Counted from the first letter of the stretch, positions 1 through 8,491 are shown. The stretch is DNA of 16,056 nucleotides from Candidatus Thorarchaeota archaeon (GCA_016840385.1 JAEOSL010000082.1:1-16056); one strand, 5' to 3'. Made by a program: numbers and translations. The notes: generated by a model from the letters alone, not told the origin.

Positions 1-1503
1 AAGACCCTTCTCATCTGCGATTTTTTGGGCTTCAGACAACAGACGACGGGCTTCCATCACATCCAACTCCAGTAATGCCAGCTTGGAGCGTAATACATTC
101 GCTTCTACCATCAACCAGAATGAATTCTGGTCTGCTACAATCTTAATGAGCCTATTCAGGTATTCATGCAGGCTTTCAAAGATCTCAATGTCACCAGATA
201 TCCGTAGATCCACGAGAAGTAGATCGCAAAGCCCCAGAAGCGCAATGACAGTTAGCTCGTGAGCTACGATTTCTTCTTCCACTATTTGATTGAACAGTAG
301 TTCTGCTCTTGCTCTATCTCGTGCTCGCATACTTGTTTTCAAGACCAAAGCTTCAGCAACCCGATACCGTTGGCCGACAATCTTGATATCCTCCTGATCG
401 TTAATATTCTGGAGGTGAATCAAATGTTGATGCGCTTCCTCAATCAAGTCATTATCTAGGGAGGTTGAGATCAGAAGGAAGAGAGTTTCGGACACCTCAC
501 GCTTATTGTCAAATTCAATTCTCAGCGCTAGACTTTGTTCAAAGTACTCTAATGCAAGTTTAGGGGCATTCTTCCTAGTGTACACCTCTCCGATATTCTT
601 GAGGGAATGAGAGATTCCATGCTTGTTGCCAATCTCCTCCAGAAGCTTCAGACTACGGCGGAAGTAGTCTAGGGCGTTATTGAGATCCCCCCTTCTGAGG
701 TGCACCTCTCCAATGTTGTTGAAAGAATGAGCTACGTCTTGCTTGTTACCCAAGTCCTCTCGAAGCCCCAGACTCAGCTCATAATGCTCCAAGGCCTCTT
801 CTAAATTTCCCTGATCATAGTAGATAGTACCGATGTTGTTCAGGGCTTTTGCCAGTTCGAGTTCATTACCAATCTTCTCATTGAGCTCAAGGCTACGTTG
901 ATAGTATTCCAGAGCGAGGTCAAAATCACCTTTCTGGTTGTGGACTATGCCAATGACATTGATTACTCCAACAGCATCGTGGATGGAGCCTATTTCCTCG
1001 TAGAGAGTCAAGCTCTGCTGGTAGTGCTCCAAAGCATCGCTGAATGCACTTTTTAGAAGGTAGATTGTACCTTTCTGGTACAGCAACGCAGCTCTCCGTT
1101 CTGCGAGCTTTTGGTTCACGGCAGTGTGAATTACTAGAGTGTGAATCGCTATGCTCTGGAGATTCCTTTCACTTCTCTTGAGAATCTCAAGACTCTCATC
1201 AAGTCGACCAAGTCGCCACATAGACTCAGCCATTATAATCGAAGCGTCAAACTCTATCCACTGAAATCCAGAAACCTTTCCGCATTTCTCTGTAACTTGC
1301 GAAGACATCTGCAAAGCTTTTTCGTATTCGCCCAGCTTCATCAAGCATCTGCCCTCTAAGACAGCTCGCTGTAGTTCTTCGCTTCTTTTCAGATGTCGCT
1401 TGTCAAGCCCTCTAACTAGCTCCAATGCCTCATTATATTTCCCCTTATGCAACAACCCCTCAACGTCTTGGAACTGACAGTCGCTCTTCTCGCTTTGTGC
1501 CAT
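1..1503 (-). CDS. TPR-repeat protein, partial (C-terminus off left edge)
   Basis: The reverse strand reads open for 501 codons from an ATG at 1503-1501 to the window edge with no stop, so the C-terminus is missing. An in-frame TGA lies six codons before the ATG, which fixes the start region (N-terminus MAQSEKSDCQ). Residues about 157-356 hold five tetratricopeptide units with an almost exact 40-residue period, each beginning AL(E/D)(H/Y)(Y/F)..SL and containing (N/K)NIG.(I/V/Y) and a short G(D/N)(F/L) turn. The flanking residues, about 14-150 and 360-501, look like more degenerate helical repeats. This 40-residue spacing is the kind seen in TPR_12 and kinesin-light-chain-like scaffolds, which bind partner proteins. 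No signal peptide or membrane helix is visible, so a cytoplasmic location is likely. It is divergent from the sensor kinase operon, with a 162-base gap between the starts. Its partner is unknown. It could carry a further domain beyond the edge. Confidence 0.88.
   Translation of the reverse strand, partial: MAQSEKSDCQFQDVEGLLHKGKYNEALELVRGLDKRHLKRSEELQRAVLEGRCLMKLGEYEKALQMSSQVTEKCGKVSGFQWIEFDASIIMAESMWRLGRLDESLEILKRSERNLQSIAIHTLVIHTAVNQKLAERRAALLYQKGTIYLLKSAFSDALEHYQQSLTLYEEIGSIHDAVGVINVIGIVHNQKGDFDLALEYYQRSLELNEKIGNELELAKALNNIGTIYYDQGNLEEALEHYELSLGLREDLGNKQDVAHSFNNIGEVHLRRGDLNNALDYFRRSLKLLEEIGNKHGISHSLKNIGEVYTRKNAPKLALEYFEQSLALRIEFDNKREVSETLFLLISTSLDNDLIEEAHQHLIHLQNINDQEDIKIVGQRYRVAEALVLKTSMRARDRARAELLFNQIVEEEIVAHELTVIALLGLCDLLLVDLRISGDIEIFESLHEYLNRLIKIVADQNSFWLMVEANVLRSKLALLELDVMEARRLLSEAQKIADEKGL
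436..1035 (-). repeat. Five 120-base (40-residue) TPR units
   Basis: Five consecutive 120-base units are in register inside the TPR gene (residues about 157-196, 197-236, 237-276, 277-316, 317-356). DNA similarity is visible between neighbouring units: compare the stretches at about 584-601 and 704-721, which encode NIGEV. The units have diverged in sequence but keep length exactly, as expected of an old in-frame tandem expansion under structural constraint. Confidence 0.8.
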
Positions 1504-1665
1504 TAGCTCTATTTCCCGTCATAGTGATGTAAATAGGTGCATGCCACATCTAATGTAAATCTTCAAGCTTAGATACACTTTTGAATTTATGTTGTATTAT
1601 ATAATTAGAAAAATGAGGAAGGGTGTTGAAATAAATCCCCCAAAAAAGTAAAGATCAAGATCCGA
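1504..1665. promoter_or_regulatory. Divergent promoter region between TPR gene and kinase operon
   Basis: This AT-rich 162-base gap carries a TATA-like element at about 1596-1604 (core tatata). It is suitably placed for transcripts starting near 1625-1632 and reading into the kinase gene. The element is nearly symmetric and could also serve the TPR gene with a longer leader. The octamer atgtaaat occurs twice in direct orientation, at 1527-1534 and 1553-1560 (26-base period), flanking a GCATGC palindrome at 1539-1544. This could be a regulator site. No strong SD is seen before the kinase GTG. Confidence 0.45.
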
Positions 1666-3936
1666 GTGAGAATCATGAGGGAAAATGAAACCGAAGCCAC
1701 TTTGAGAGAAAGCGAAAGCCGCTACCGAAGTCTGTTTGAAGACTCTGCTAGTGCCCTCTGGGAAGAGGATTTCTCTGATGTCAGGGATTATATAATTGGC
1801 CTCCGCAGTTCTGGAGTCAAGAATCTCAGAGATTATTTCATCGATCATCCTGAAGAGGTGCAGCAGTGTGCAAAGCTAGTGAAAGTACTTGATGTCAATA
1901 AAGCAGTCTTGGACATGCATAAGGCTAAAGACAAACAGGAACTGTTGGGTGCTCTAGGGGACTTTCTCTTGGAAGATGCGTTAGACATTCTTCGTGAAGA
2001 GATTGTTGCATTGGACAAAGGATTGTATCAGTTTGAGAGTGAAACCAGACTCATGACACTTGCCGGCGAGGAACGGGATGTCATTGTTCGACTCAATACA
2101 CCTTCGGAGTACGAAGAGAGCTGGGCAAGAGTCTTCGTGTGTATGACTGACATAAATGAGCGCAAGCAAATGGAAACACAGTTACGCACAAGGGAAGAAG
2201 AATATCGGACTCTTCTCCGTTCTATCTCTGACGTCATCTTCGTTTTTGACAATGAAGACCGCCACTCACAGTACTATGCATCAGACCAAAGTTTCATAGC
2301 TAATTCACTTACTGAGCTATTGGGTAAACATGTGAAAGAAGTACTGCCTCCAGATGCATTCAGTTCGTACACAGAATTAGCCAAAGAAGTGAGAAGGACC
2401 GGTAGTACTGGAACATTCGATTATCAACTTGAAATAAACAACAAGATGTACTGGTTCTCATCGAATCTGAGTCTGCATGAAGATGGAGAAAGTATTGTAG
2501 CTGTAGTTAGAAATGTTACAGACCGCAGACGTGCTGAGGAAGCACTACTCAATAGCGAAATTCGCTATCGTACACTTATCGAGAATATTCCCATTGGAGT
2601 CTACCGATCTTCACCGGGTCCTCCTGGACGATTTATGATGACGAATCCAGCCCTCCACATCATGCTGGGTTATGATTCAGTAGAGGCCCTTCGCGAGATG
2701 GATGTGGATGACATCTACGTGAACGCCAGTGACCGAGAAATTCTCTCGAAGAAACTTGTTGAACACGGAAGTCTGACTGGCTATGAGATAGCTTTGCAGC
2801 AACGCAATGGGACACCCATTTTGGCTTCAGTCACATCGAGAGTCATTCGCGATGAAAGTGGAAAAGTGACGTTTTTCGATGGTACCATTGAGAACATCAC
2901 GGAGCGTAAAAAGACAGAGGAAGCCCTTCGGGAGAGTGAAGCAATTGCACGAAGCTTGTTTAATGCCATCCCTGATTTGAAGCTACACCTTTCTAGGGAC
3001 GGCACATTTTTAGATTTTGACCAACCAGGAGGTCCTAGTCCAAACACATCCGCACTTGACTTAGTCGGCAAGTCTGTTTCCGAGTTCATGCCAGAAAAAG
3101 CTGCCCAGGACACCAAGGAATCAGTGATTCAGGCTCTTGAAACAGGCGAGATTCAGGTTTTCGAATACGATGTGCCCATAGCTGAAGGGATACACCACTT
3201 CGAGTCTAGAGTCGTTCCTAGCGGTGAAAATGAGGTTCTGGCACTCGTGCGTGACATTACTGTACGGAAGCGAGCTGAGGAAGGTTTGAGATCCTCACTA
3301 CAGGAGAAGGAGTTGCTTCTCCGCGAAATCCACCACCGCGTAAACAATAACCTCCAGGTCGTTTCAAGCTTACTCTATCTACAGTCTGATAAACTTCAAG
3401 ATGGTGAGGATCATGAAGCGTACGAAGTCTTTAGAGAGAGTCAGAATCGCGTTAAGTCAATGTCGTTAATTCATGAAGTACTCTACCAGTCGGAAAATCT
3501 CGCTAAGATAGACTTTGGTGATTATGTCAGAAGTCTGATCAGTGGTCTGTATGGGTCTTTCGGGGTTGACAGCAAAAGGATTGTATCAGAGATTGATGTC
3601 GGTGATATTTCCCTAGGAATCGATTTCGCAACGCCTTGTGGACTTGTCATCACTGAACTGGTGACTAATGCCTTAAAGTATGCCTTTCCCAATGATGAAA
3701 CGGGGTTGATTCGAGTGATTCTGAAGTCATCAGATATGTATGAGTTTGAACTGGAGGTCAGCGACAATGGCATTGGTGCTCCTGAGAATCTTGACCTTCA
3801 ATCCGTGGAAACTTTGGGCTTGCAGATGGTCAAGTCTTTGGTTGAGAATCAACTTGAAGGAACAATTGAGCTTGACACGTCGGCTGGTACTCGTTTTGTA
3901 ATCAAGTTTGCAAATCAAGAACAAGTGGAGGTCTGA
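1666..3936 (+). CDS. Multi-PAS sensor histidine kinase, HisKA_2 type
   Basis: A 756-residue kinase without visible membrane helices, so probably a cytoplasmic sensor that autophosphorylates on histidine. Four PAS modules are arranged in series at about residues 18-165, 176-290, 297-413 and 424-537; each ends in a D/N-(I/V)-T-(E/D)-R-(K/R) type linker followed by a short coiled coil. The first PAS is the long variant with a WEEDFS...YF.DHPE...VNKA signature. The catalytic core follows: H-box EIHHRVNNNLQ at 554-564 (phosphoacceptor probably H557), N-box ELVTNALKYAFP at 664-675, G1 box DNGIG at 700-704 and a GLQMV motif near 718. The usual H-box in this family is HHRVKNNLQ, so Lys is replaced by Asn here. 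The start is a GTG at 1666, with an in-frame ATG nine bases later as the alternative; a TGA at 1627-1629 bounds the frame. It is followed after 7 bases by the receiver-kinase gene, so the two are almost certainly co-transcribed. The ligand sensed is unknown. Confidence 0.93.
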   Translation: MRIMRENETEATLRESESRYRSLFEDSASALWEEDFSDVRDYIIGLRSSGVKNLRDYFIDHPEEVQQCAKLVKVLDVNKAVLDMHKAKDKQELLGALGDFLLEDALDILREEIVALDKGLYQFESETRLMTLAGEERDVIVRLNTPSEYEESWARVFVCMTDINERKQMETQLRTREEEYRTLLRSISDVIFVFDNEDRHSQYYASDQSFIANSLTELLGKHVKEVLPPDAFSSYTELAKEVRRTGSTGTFDYQLEINNKMYWFSSNLSLHEDGESIVAVVRNVTDRRRAEEALLNSEIRYRTLIENIPIGVYRSSPGPPGRFMMTNPALHIMLGYDSVEALREMDVDDIYVNASDREILSKKLVEHGSLTGYEIALQQRNGTPILASVTSRVIRDESGKVTFFDGTIENITERKKTEEALRESEAIARSLFNAIPDLKLHLSRDGTFLDFDQPGGPSPNTSALDLVGKSVSEFMPEKAAQDTKESVIQALETGEIQVFEYDVPIAEGIHHFESRVVPSGENEVLALVRDITVRKRAEEGLRSSLQEKELLLREIHHRVNNNLQVVSSLLYLQSDKLQDGEDHEAYEVFRESQNRVKSMSLIHEVLYQSENLAKIDFGDYVRSLISGLYGSFGVDSKRIVSEIDVGDISLGIDFATPCGLVITELVTNALKYAFPNDETGLIRVILKSSDMYEFELEVSDNGIGAPENLDLQSVETLGLQMVKSLVENQLEGTIELDTSAGTRFVIKFANQEQVEV
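3927..3932 (+). promoter_or_regulatory. SD sequence that sets the start of the hybrid kinase
   Basis: GGAGGT lies 11 bases before the ATG at 3944, within the last codons of the upstream kinase gene. It supports the ATG at 3944 over the in-frame TTG at 3908, which would add 12 residues unrelated to receiver domains and overlap the upstream gene. Confidence 0.75.
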
Positions 3937-3943
3937 CATCATA

Positions 3944-6598
3944 ATGACAGAGAAAAAGAAGATCATGATTGTAGAAGATGAGGCAATCACTGCCATGGAA
4001 CTTAGCAGCAGAATGAAGAAACTAGGATATGATGTGGTCGCTCTTGTTTCTAGCGGAAAGGAAGCCATCAAGAAAGCTGTGGAGCTGGAACCTGATGCAA
4101 TCCTGATGGACATCAAATTAAAAGGTAGCATGGATGGAATTGAGGCTGCCCGGCAAATCAATGAAATCAGAAGGATTCCAGTATTCTATATCACTGCATA
4201 CGCAGATGAGAGTCTCCTGTTGCGAGCTAAAGTGACTGAGCCTTATGCTTACATGGTCAAACCCTTTACGATTAGAGAGATACATTCCAATATTGAAGTC
4301 GCACTCCACCGACATGAAATTGAGCAGAAGCTGATAGAGAGTGAGGATCGACTTCGTAAGACAATCGATCTTGTTCCACACCAAATATTCCTCAGGAACA
4401 GGGATGGGCAATTTATTCTGGTAAATGAAGCCCTTGCCCAGAGCTATGGCCTTGGTGTTGATGAGCTTCAGGGAAAGACTCTACGAGAAGTCCACTCGGA
4501 TGTCAACGAGATTGAAACCTTCCTTGAGGAAGATGCCAAGGTACTGAAGACAAACCGTTCACTGCACATTCCGGAACAAGCATTCACTCTATCTGACAGC
4601 ACTGTTCGTTGGGTGGATACTCGTAAGATTCCCCTCCAGCTAGCTGGTGAAGGTGCCTGTATAATGGGTGTGGCCGTGGACTTCACAGAGCGCAAACGAG
4701 TAGAGGAAGCTCTTCGTGTAAGTGAAGAGAGGTTCAGAAACATCTTTGAGGAATCTCCTCTTGGGATTGATGTCTTTGACTCACAGGGTGATTTCATAGC
4801 CGCAAACAAAGCATGTCTTGACTTGTTCGGAATATCCGACGTTAACCATCTTAAAGGATTCAACATATTCGATGATCCGAGTATATCCGAGGAGATTAAG
4901 GACCAGATTCGTAGGGGTGAAACTGTACGCTTAGAAACTCTTTTTGACTTTGATAAGATCAAGGAGCTTGGGTTGTATAAGACAGCAAAATCTGGAGTTT
5001 ACAATCTATATTCAATCTATGCACCGATGGGTTTTGACGAAAACCAGAAGCCTACGAGTTTCATTGTGCAGATGCTAGATATAACCGAACGAAAGAAGGC
5101 CGAAGAAGCTTTAGCAAAACACACCCATGACCTAGCTGAGCGTGTGAAAGAACTCACGTGTCTTTATGAAACCTCAAGACTCATCGGTTCTGACAAATCA
5201 GTAGAGAGTGTCTTTGAGAAACTTGTAGATCTCATGCGGGTTGCATGGCAGTACCCAGATATTACAGGCGTTAGAGCCATCTACCTTGGTCAGGTATTTG
5301 CTACATCTAATTTCAAAGAAACCGAATGGATGCAGTCAGCCGACATTCGTGTATCTGGAGATAAGATAGGCGTTCTTGAGGTATGCTATCTTGAGGAGAA
5401 ACCAACTATCAAAGAGGGTTTCTTTTTAGTGGAAGAACGGGAACTTATCACCGCTCTAGCTGAGAATGTGAGCCGTTTCATTGAGCGCATCGGAGCTGAA
5501 GAAGCACTTGAAAAGAGCGAGGCGAAGTACAGAGCGCTCGCTGAGGAATCTCTACAAGGTATATCGGTGATACAGGATGATCGTGTAGTATATGCTAACC
5601 AAGCTTATGCAGATATCAGTGGTCATACCGTTGAAGAACTAATGGCTTTTACACCTGAAGAAATATGGAAAGACATACATCCGGATGACGCAGAATGGCT
5701 TGTGGAAGCCTACGTTAGCTTTCTCGACGGAGCCAGTTCTTCACCACGTTCAGCGTTTCGCATTATCCACAAGGATGGAACTATTAGATGGGTCGAATCA
5801 TATGCGACGACGATAGAATATGAGGAGGAACCTGCTCTTCAAATTGCACAGATTGATATAACAGAGAGAAAGGAGGCTGAACAAAATCTGGAGGAAGCTC
5901 TAGATAGTGCAGAGTTCTTCGTAGATCTTATGGGTCACGACCTGTCAAATATCAACCAAGCCTTATCAGGCAATCTTGAGCTTGTACTCTTCGATGTGAA
6001 TCTATCATCGCAATCTGTTGAGATAGTGAACGAAGCGTTCTATCAGATGAAGCGTGCAACACAATTGATTGCCAGTGTGAGGAAGTTTAGAAGTATTGAT
6101 GAGTGTGATCCTGACCTAAAGCCAACTGATTTTGCAACAGTTCTGTCATCAGCCATTCAGAACGTGCAAGAAGTAATACCTCATAGGAATCTTGAGGTGC
6201 AATTGAACATTGATTCGAAGCGGCTAATCATTGATGCTGATGAGTATCTCTATGATATATTCTTCAGTCTAATTCACAATGCGGTTATTCATCATCCGAA
6301 GGAAATCGTAAACATTACGGTTACTGCTGAAGTTATGGAAGACGACAAGAATCTGCGAATAAGCGTGGCTGACGATGGTAATGGAGTTGCAGATAAACGA
6401 AAGGAGTTCCTATTCGCTAGAATATCTAAGAAGAAAGAGGGGTACTGGGGCACGGGAATCGGGCTAACTTTGACAAAGCATATTATCGACTATTACTGCG
6501 GCGAGATTTGGGTGGAAGATCGAGTCAAAGGAGACCACACCAAGGGTGCTAGCTTTGTGTTAGTACTCCCAATCCACAATGCGAAGAGTAAAGCATGA
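3944..6598 (+). CDS. Hybrid receiver-PAS-PAS-GAF-PAS histidine kinase
   Basis: An 884-residue soluble signalling protein. Residues 5-120 are a CheY-like receiver with the acidic pair E11/D12, phospho-acceptor D56 (LMDIKL), T84, Y103 and K106 (MVKPF), so it appears competent for phosphotransfer. PAS domains follow at about 131-250 and 258-390, a GAF-like region at about 400-515 (LTCLYETSRLIGS start, weakly conserved) and a third PAS at about 523-645. The kinase core has its H-box around H665 (MGHDLSNINQ), N-box with N779 (SLIHNAV), G1 box DDGNG at 810-814 and G2 box GTGIGLTL at 836-843. This is a classical HisKA type, unlike the HisKA_2 core of the upstream gene. The receiver is at the N-terminus, so an external kinase may feed it. 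The upstream gene, seven bases away, is the natural candidate. No DNA-binding output domain is present here or in the window. Confidence 0.93.
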   Translation: MTEKKKIMIVEDEAITAMELSSRMKKLGYDVVALVSSGKEAIKKAVELEPDAILMDIKLKGSMDGIEAARQINEIRRIPVFYITAYADESLLLRAKVTEPYAYMVKPFTIREIHSNIEVALHRHEIEQKLIESEDRLRKTIDLVPHQIFLRNRDGQFILVNEALAQSYGLGVDELQGKTLREVHSDVNEIETFLEEDAKVLKTNRSLHIPEQAFTLSDSTVRWVDTRKIPLQLAGEGACIMGVAVDFTERKRVEEALRVSEERFRNIFEESPLGIDVFDSQGDFIAANKACLDLFGISDVNHLKGFNIFDDPSISEEIKDQIRRGETVRLETLFDFDKIKELGLYKTAKSGVYNLYSIYAPMGFDENQKPTSFIVQMLDITERKKAEEALAKHTHDLAERVKELTCLYETSRLIGSDKSVESVFEKLVDLMRVAWQYPDITGVRAIYLGQVFATSNFKETEWMQSADIRVSGDKIGVLEVCYLEEKPTIKEGFFLVEERELITALAENVSRFIERIGAEEALEKSEAKYRALAEESLQGISVIQDDRVVYANQAYADISGHTVEELMAFTPEEIWKDIHPDDAEWLVEAYVSFLDGASSSPRSAFRIIHKDGTIRWVESYATTIEYEEEPALQIAQIDITERKEAEQNLEEALDSAEFFVDLMGHDLSNINQALSGNLELVLFDVNLSSQSVEIVNEAFYQMKRATQLIASVRKFRSIDECDPDLKPTDFATVLSSAIQNVQEVIPHRNLEVQLNIDSKRLIIDADEYLYDIFFSLIHNAVIHHPKEIVNITVTAEVMEDDKNLRISVADDGNGVADKRKEFLFARISKKKEGYWGTGIGLTLTKHIIDYYCGEIWVEDRVKGDHTKGASFVLVLPIHNAKSKA

Positions 6599-6718
6599 TA
6601 GGAGAAACACGAACGAAGGACTACTCTACAACTTCAGTCTGGATCGGAGGTTTTGAGATTATTATCAAAATCGTAGCGCCGGTGTGAATCTAGTACATGA
6701 TCGTATACATCTGAAATG

Positions 6719-6928
6719 TTAGCTTTCATTGAATCTAGCTAAGATTTGTCTAGCAAGAGCTTCATTGGATGCGGCAACGAAATTCATCATATTTGCTGGC
6801 TTGAGCGAACTATTAAATCGAAATTCATTCTTATCGAGAATGTATCCACCTGCTTCAAAGACCATATGAGTACCACACAGCAAGAACTCCAGTACCTGCA
6901 AATTTGCCAAATTTGATGCATATCGCAA
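6719..6928 (-). pseudogene. Possible C-terminal fragment of an unknown minus-strand protein
   Basis: This minus-strand frame ends in TAA at 6721-6719 and encodes a plausible soluble C-terminus, with FEAGGYILDKNEFRF followed by an amphipathic helix ASNEALARQILARFNES. The only starts available are weak (TTG at 6928), and the frame closes upstream at 6965-6967, inside what reads as a GNAT gene on the other strand. That suggests a truncated remnant joined to the GNAT remnant rather than a functional gene. No family is recognised. It could also be a genuine 69-residue small protein or chance. Confidence 0.25.
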
Positions 6929-7120
6929 TCGATCCTGAATTTCGTCAACAAGGATTAGGACGAGCTATACTCTGTTACTTTTTGAACTCTTCATTGCGAA
7001 TTAACCCATTAGTTAACAAGATTACTCCTGCTGTTCCATTATCAAACCCCGTGAAAAAAGTATGAATCCCTTGGATTAAGAATTCTCAATGACTCGTCAA
7101 CTTATATCTGGAAGCGATAG
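6900..7120 (+). pseudogene. GNAT N-acetyltransferase remnant with frameshift
   Basis: From the ATG at 6916 the plus strand encodes an acetyl-CoA-binding motif A typical of GNAT enzymes: IAIDPEFRQQGLGRAIL (the R/Q-x-x-G-x-G/A loop). This is followed by a strand-like NKITPAVPLSNPV segment, and then a stop at 7063-7065. Reading one base shifted after the A-run at 7054-7059 gives KKYESLGLRIL and continues to a TAG at 7118-7120. YESLG(F/L) is the usual C-terminal motif B of the family. Removing one A from the run restores a single frame of about 66 residues. The N-terminal half (motifs C and D) is not recognisable upstream. It is therefore a 5'-truncated, frameshifted remnant, although a homopolymer sequencing error could account for the frameshift alone. 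GNAT proteins acetylate amines or protein N-termini; the substrate cannot be told. Confidence 0.6.
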
Positions 7121-7172
7121 ACAGTGGAATGATTAATCTAGGCGTTAGTTTTCCAGAAACTCGTGGTTAGCT

Positions 7173-8396
7173 ATGAGCAAATACGGTGATATATATTCTA
7201 AAATTCTTGATGCCCGCGAAGTATTACATGATGTAAAACACGTGACAAGATTTGACAAGTCTTCAACCTTCAGTAGATTGACTGGTGGGAATGTGTATCT
7301 TAAGCTTGAGAACTTACAAAAAACTGGTAGCTTCAAAGTTCGAGGTGCTGCTTATGCGATGTCGCAACTTACAGAGAAGGAGAAGAAAGCTGGTGTCATC
7401 GCAGCTAGTGCAGGTAATCACGCTCAGGGCGTAGCCTATGCCGCAACGAGACTGGGAATCAAATCTACAATTGTGATGCCTAGGTTCTCTCCTGTTGCAA
7501 AGATACAAGCCACACAGGGGTATGGTGCCAATGTTGTTCTTCATGGGAATGTATTCGATGATGCCTTGGCTCATGCCAGAGAGACCGCTGAAAAGAAAGG
7601 AGCGACACTTCTCCATCCATTCAATGATGAAGATGTCATCGCAGGTCAGGGAACAATTGGTTTAGAAATTCTTGATGAATGTCCTGACGTAGATGTGATT
7701 GCAGTACCCGTTGGTGGTGGCGGTCTAATTTCTGGAATCTCTATCGCTGTTAAGGAACAACGTCCTGAAGTGGAGATTTATGGTGTTGAAGCGGCTTCAG
7801 CGGCTTCTATGCAAGCTTCGTTTGAAGCCGGGAAAATAATGAATGTCGAAAGGATGGATACCTCCTGTGATGGAATTGCCGTGAAGAGACCTGGTAAGAT
7901 TACATATCGAATCGCAAAGGACCTGCTGAATGGTGTTGTCACGGTTGAAGAACTTGAGGTTACTCGAACTCTGTTCCTCCTTCTTGAGCGTGCAAAGATA
8001 GTTGTTGAACCTGCAGGGTGTGTCGGGCTAGCAGCATTTCAGCATGGTAAAATTGACATCAAAGGAAAGACTGCCGTTGCGATACTCTCCGGTGGAAATA
8101 TCGACATGTCCTTCCTATCTAAAGTTGTGGAGAAGGAACTCTTCAGACTTGGTCGTTCAGTACGAGTAAAGGGTTCTATCCTTGATCGTGTAGGAAGTAT
8201 GAACAAGGTACTCAACCTAGTTACCGAATCAGGAGTTAGTATAATTGAAATTAATCAAGATCGTTTCGATCCTGACTTACCTCCAAATCGTGCTGAATTA
8301 GAAATGATTCTTGAAGTCCCCGATGAGAAAGCTGTTTCGAAGATGCTGAAGCTTCTTGAGAAAGAAGGACTTAGCTTCGCTATCTACGAGGACTAG
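7173..8396 (+). CDS. ilvA: Threonine ammonia-lyase (threonine dehydratase) with ACT domain
   Basis: A PLP enzyme that converts L-threonine to 2-oxobutyrate and ammonia, feeding isoleucine synthesis or threonine catabolism in the cytoplasm. It has 407 residues, the normal size for the short form with one C-terminal ACT domain. Visible motifs are: the PLP lysine in TGSFKVRGAA (K55), the substrate loop SAGNHAQG at 79-86, the phosphate-binding GGGG at 181-184, EPAG at 279-282 and SGGNID at 306-311. Residues about 328-405 form an ACT-like regulatory domain, which in this family binds amino-acid effectors; which effector applies cannot be read here. The ATG at 7173 gives the expected N-terminus. 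The SD is weak, and a TATA-like element lies about 70 bases upstream. The SDR threonine dehydrogenase sits just beyond the next gene, so this locus holds two threonine-consuming enzymes. Serine dehydratase activity is a possible alternative or side reaction. The ilvA symbol does not settle biosynthetic versus catabolic use. Confidence 0.94.
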   Translation: MSKYGDIYSKILDAREVLHDVKHVTRFDKSSTFSRLTGGNVYLKLENLQKTGSFKVRGAAYAMSQLTEKEKKAGVIAASAGNHAQGVAYAATRLGIKSTIVMPRFSPVAKIQATQGYGANVVLHGNVFDDALAHARETAEKKGATLLHPFNDEDVIAGQGTIGLEILDECPDVDVIAVPVGGGGLISGISIAVKEQRPEVEIYGVEAASAASMQASFEAGKIMNVERMDTSCDGIAVKRPGKITYRIAKDLLNGVVTVEELEVTRTLFLLLERAKIVVEPAGCVGLAAFQHGKIDIKGKTAVAILSGGNIDMSFLSKVVEKELFRLGRSVRVKGSILDRVGSMNKVLNLVTESGVSIIEINQDRFDPDLPPNRAELEMILEVPDEKAVSKMLKLLEKEGLSFAIYED

Positions 8397-8491
8397 TCCT
8401 TCGATATCGATGGAGAACTTGACACTGCACTTGTATTTATCAAGAAACGTAGTTGACAGAACGCTACGACTTCTATGGAATTGACATCGAT

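Larger units (their letters stand above)
6599..7172. other. 574-base intergenic region with gene debris
   Basis: There is no intact gene of normal size. From left to right it holds: a 30-codon open frame overlapping the kinase stop (6595-6687, probably spurious); a protein-like minus-strand fragment (6719-about 6930); a frameshifted GNAT C-terminus on the plus strand (about 6900-7120); and then the promoter of threonine ammonia-lyase, with a TATA-like acttatatc at about 7100-7108. No tRNA-like fold and no strong terminator with a T-run were seen after the kinase operon. Confidence 0.5.

Noticed and set aside
436..1035. Regular 120-base periodicity that could suggest a repeat array such as CRISPR
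   Set aside because: The units are open in one frame, encode TPR helices, and show no identical short repeats separated by unique spacers.
1141..1359. 72-codon plus-strand frame
   Set aside because: It is the antisense shadow of the TPR gene, which reads open through the whole region on the other strand.
3908..3943. TTG start for the hybrid kinase 12 codons upstream of the ATG
   Set aside because: It would overlap the end of the upstream gene and add residues outside the receiver fold; a good SD stands before the ATG at 3944.
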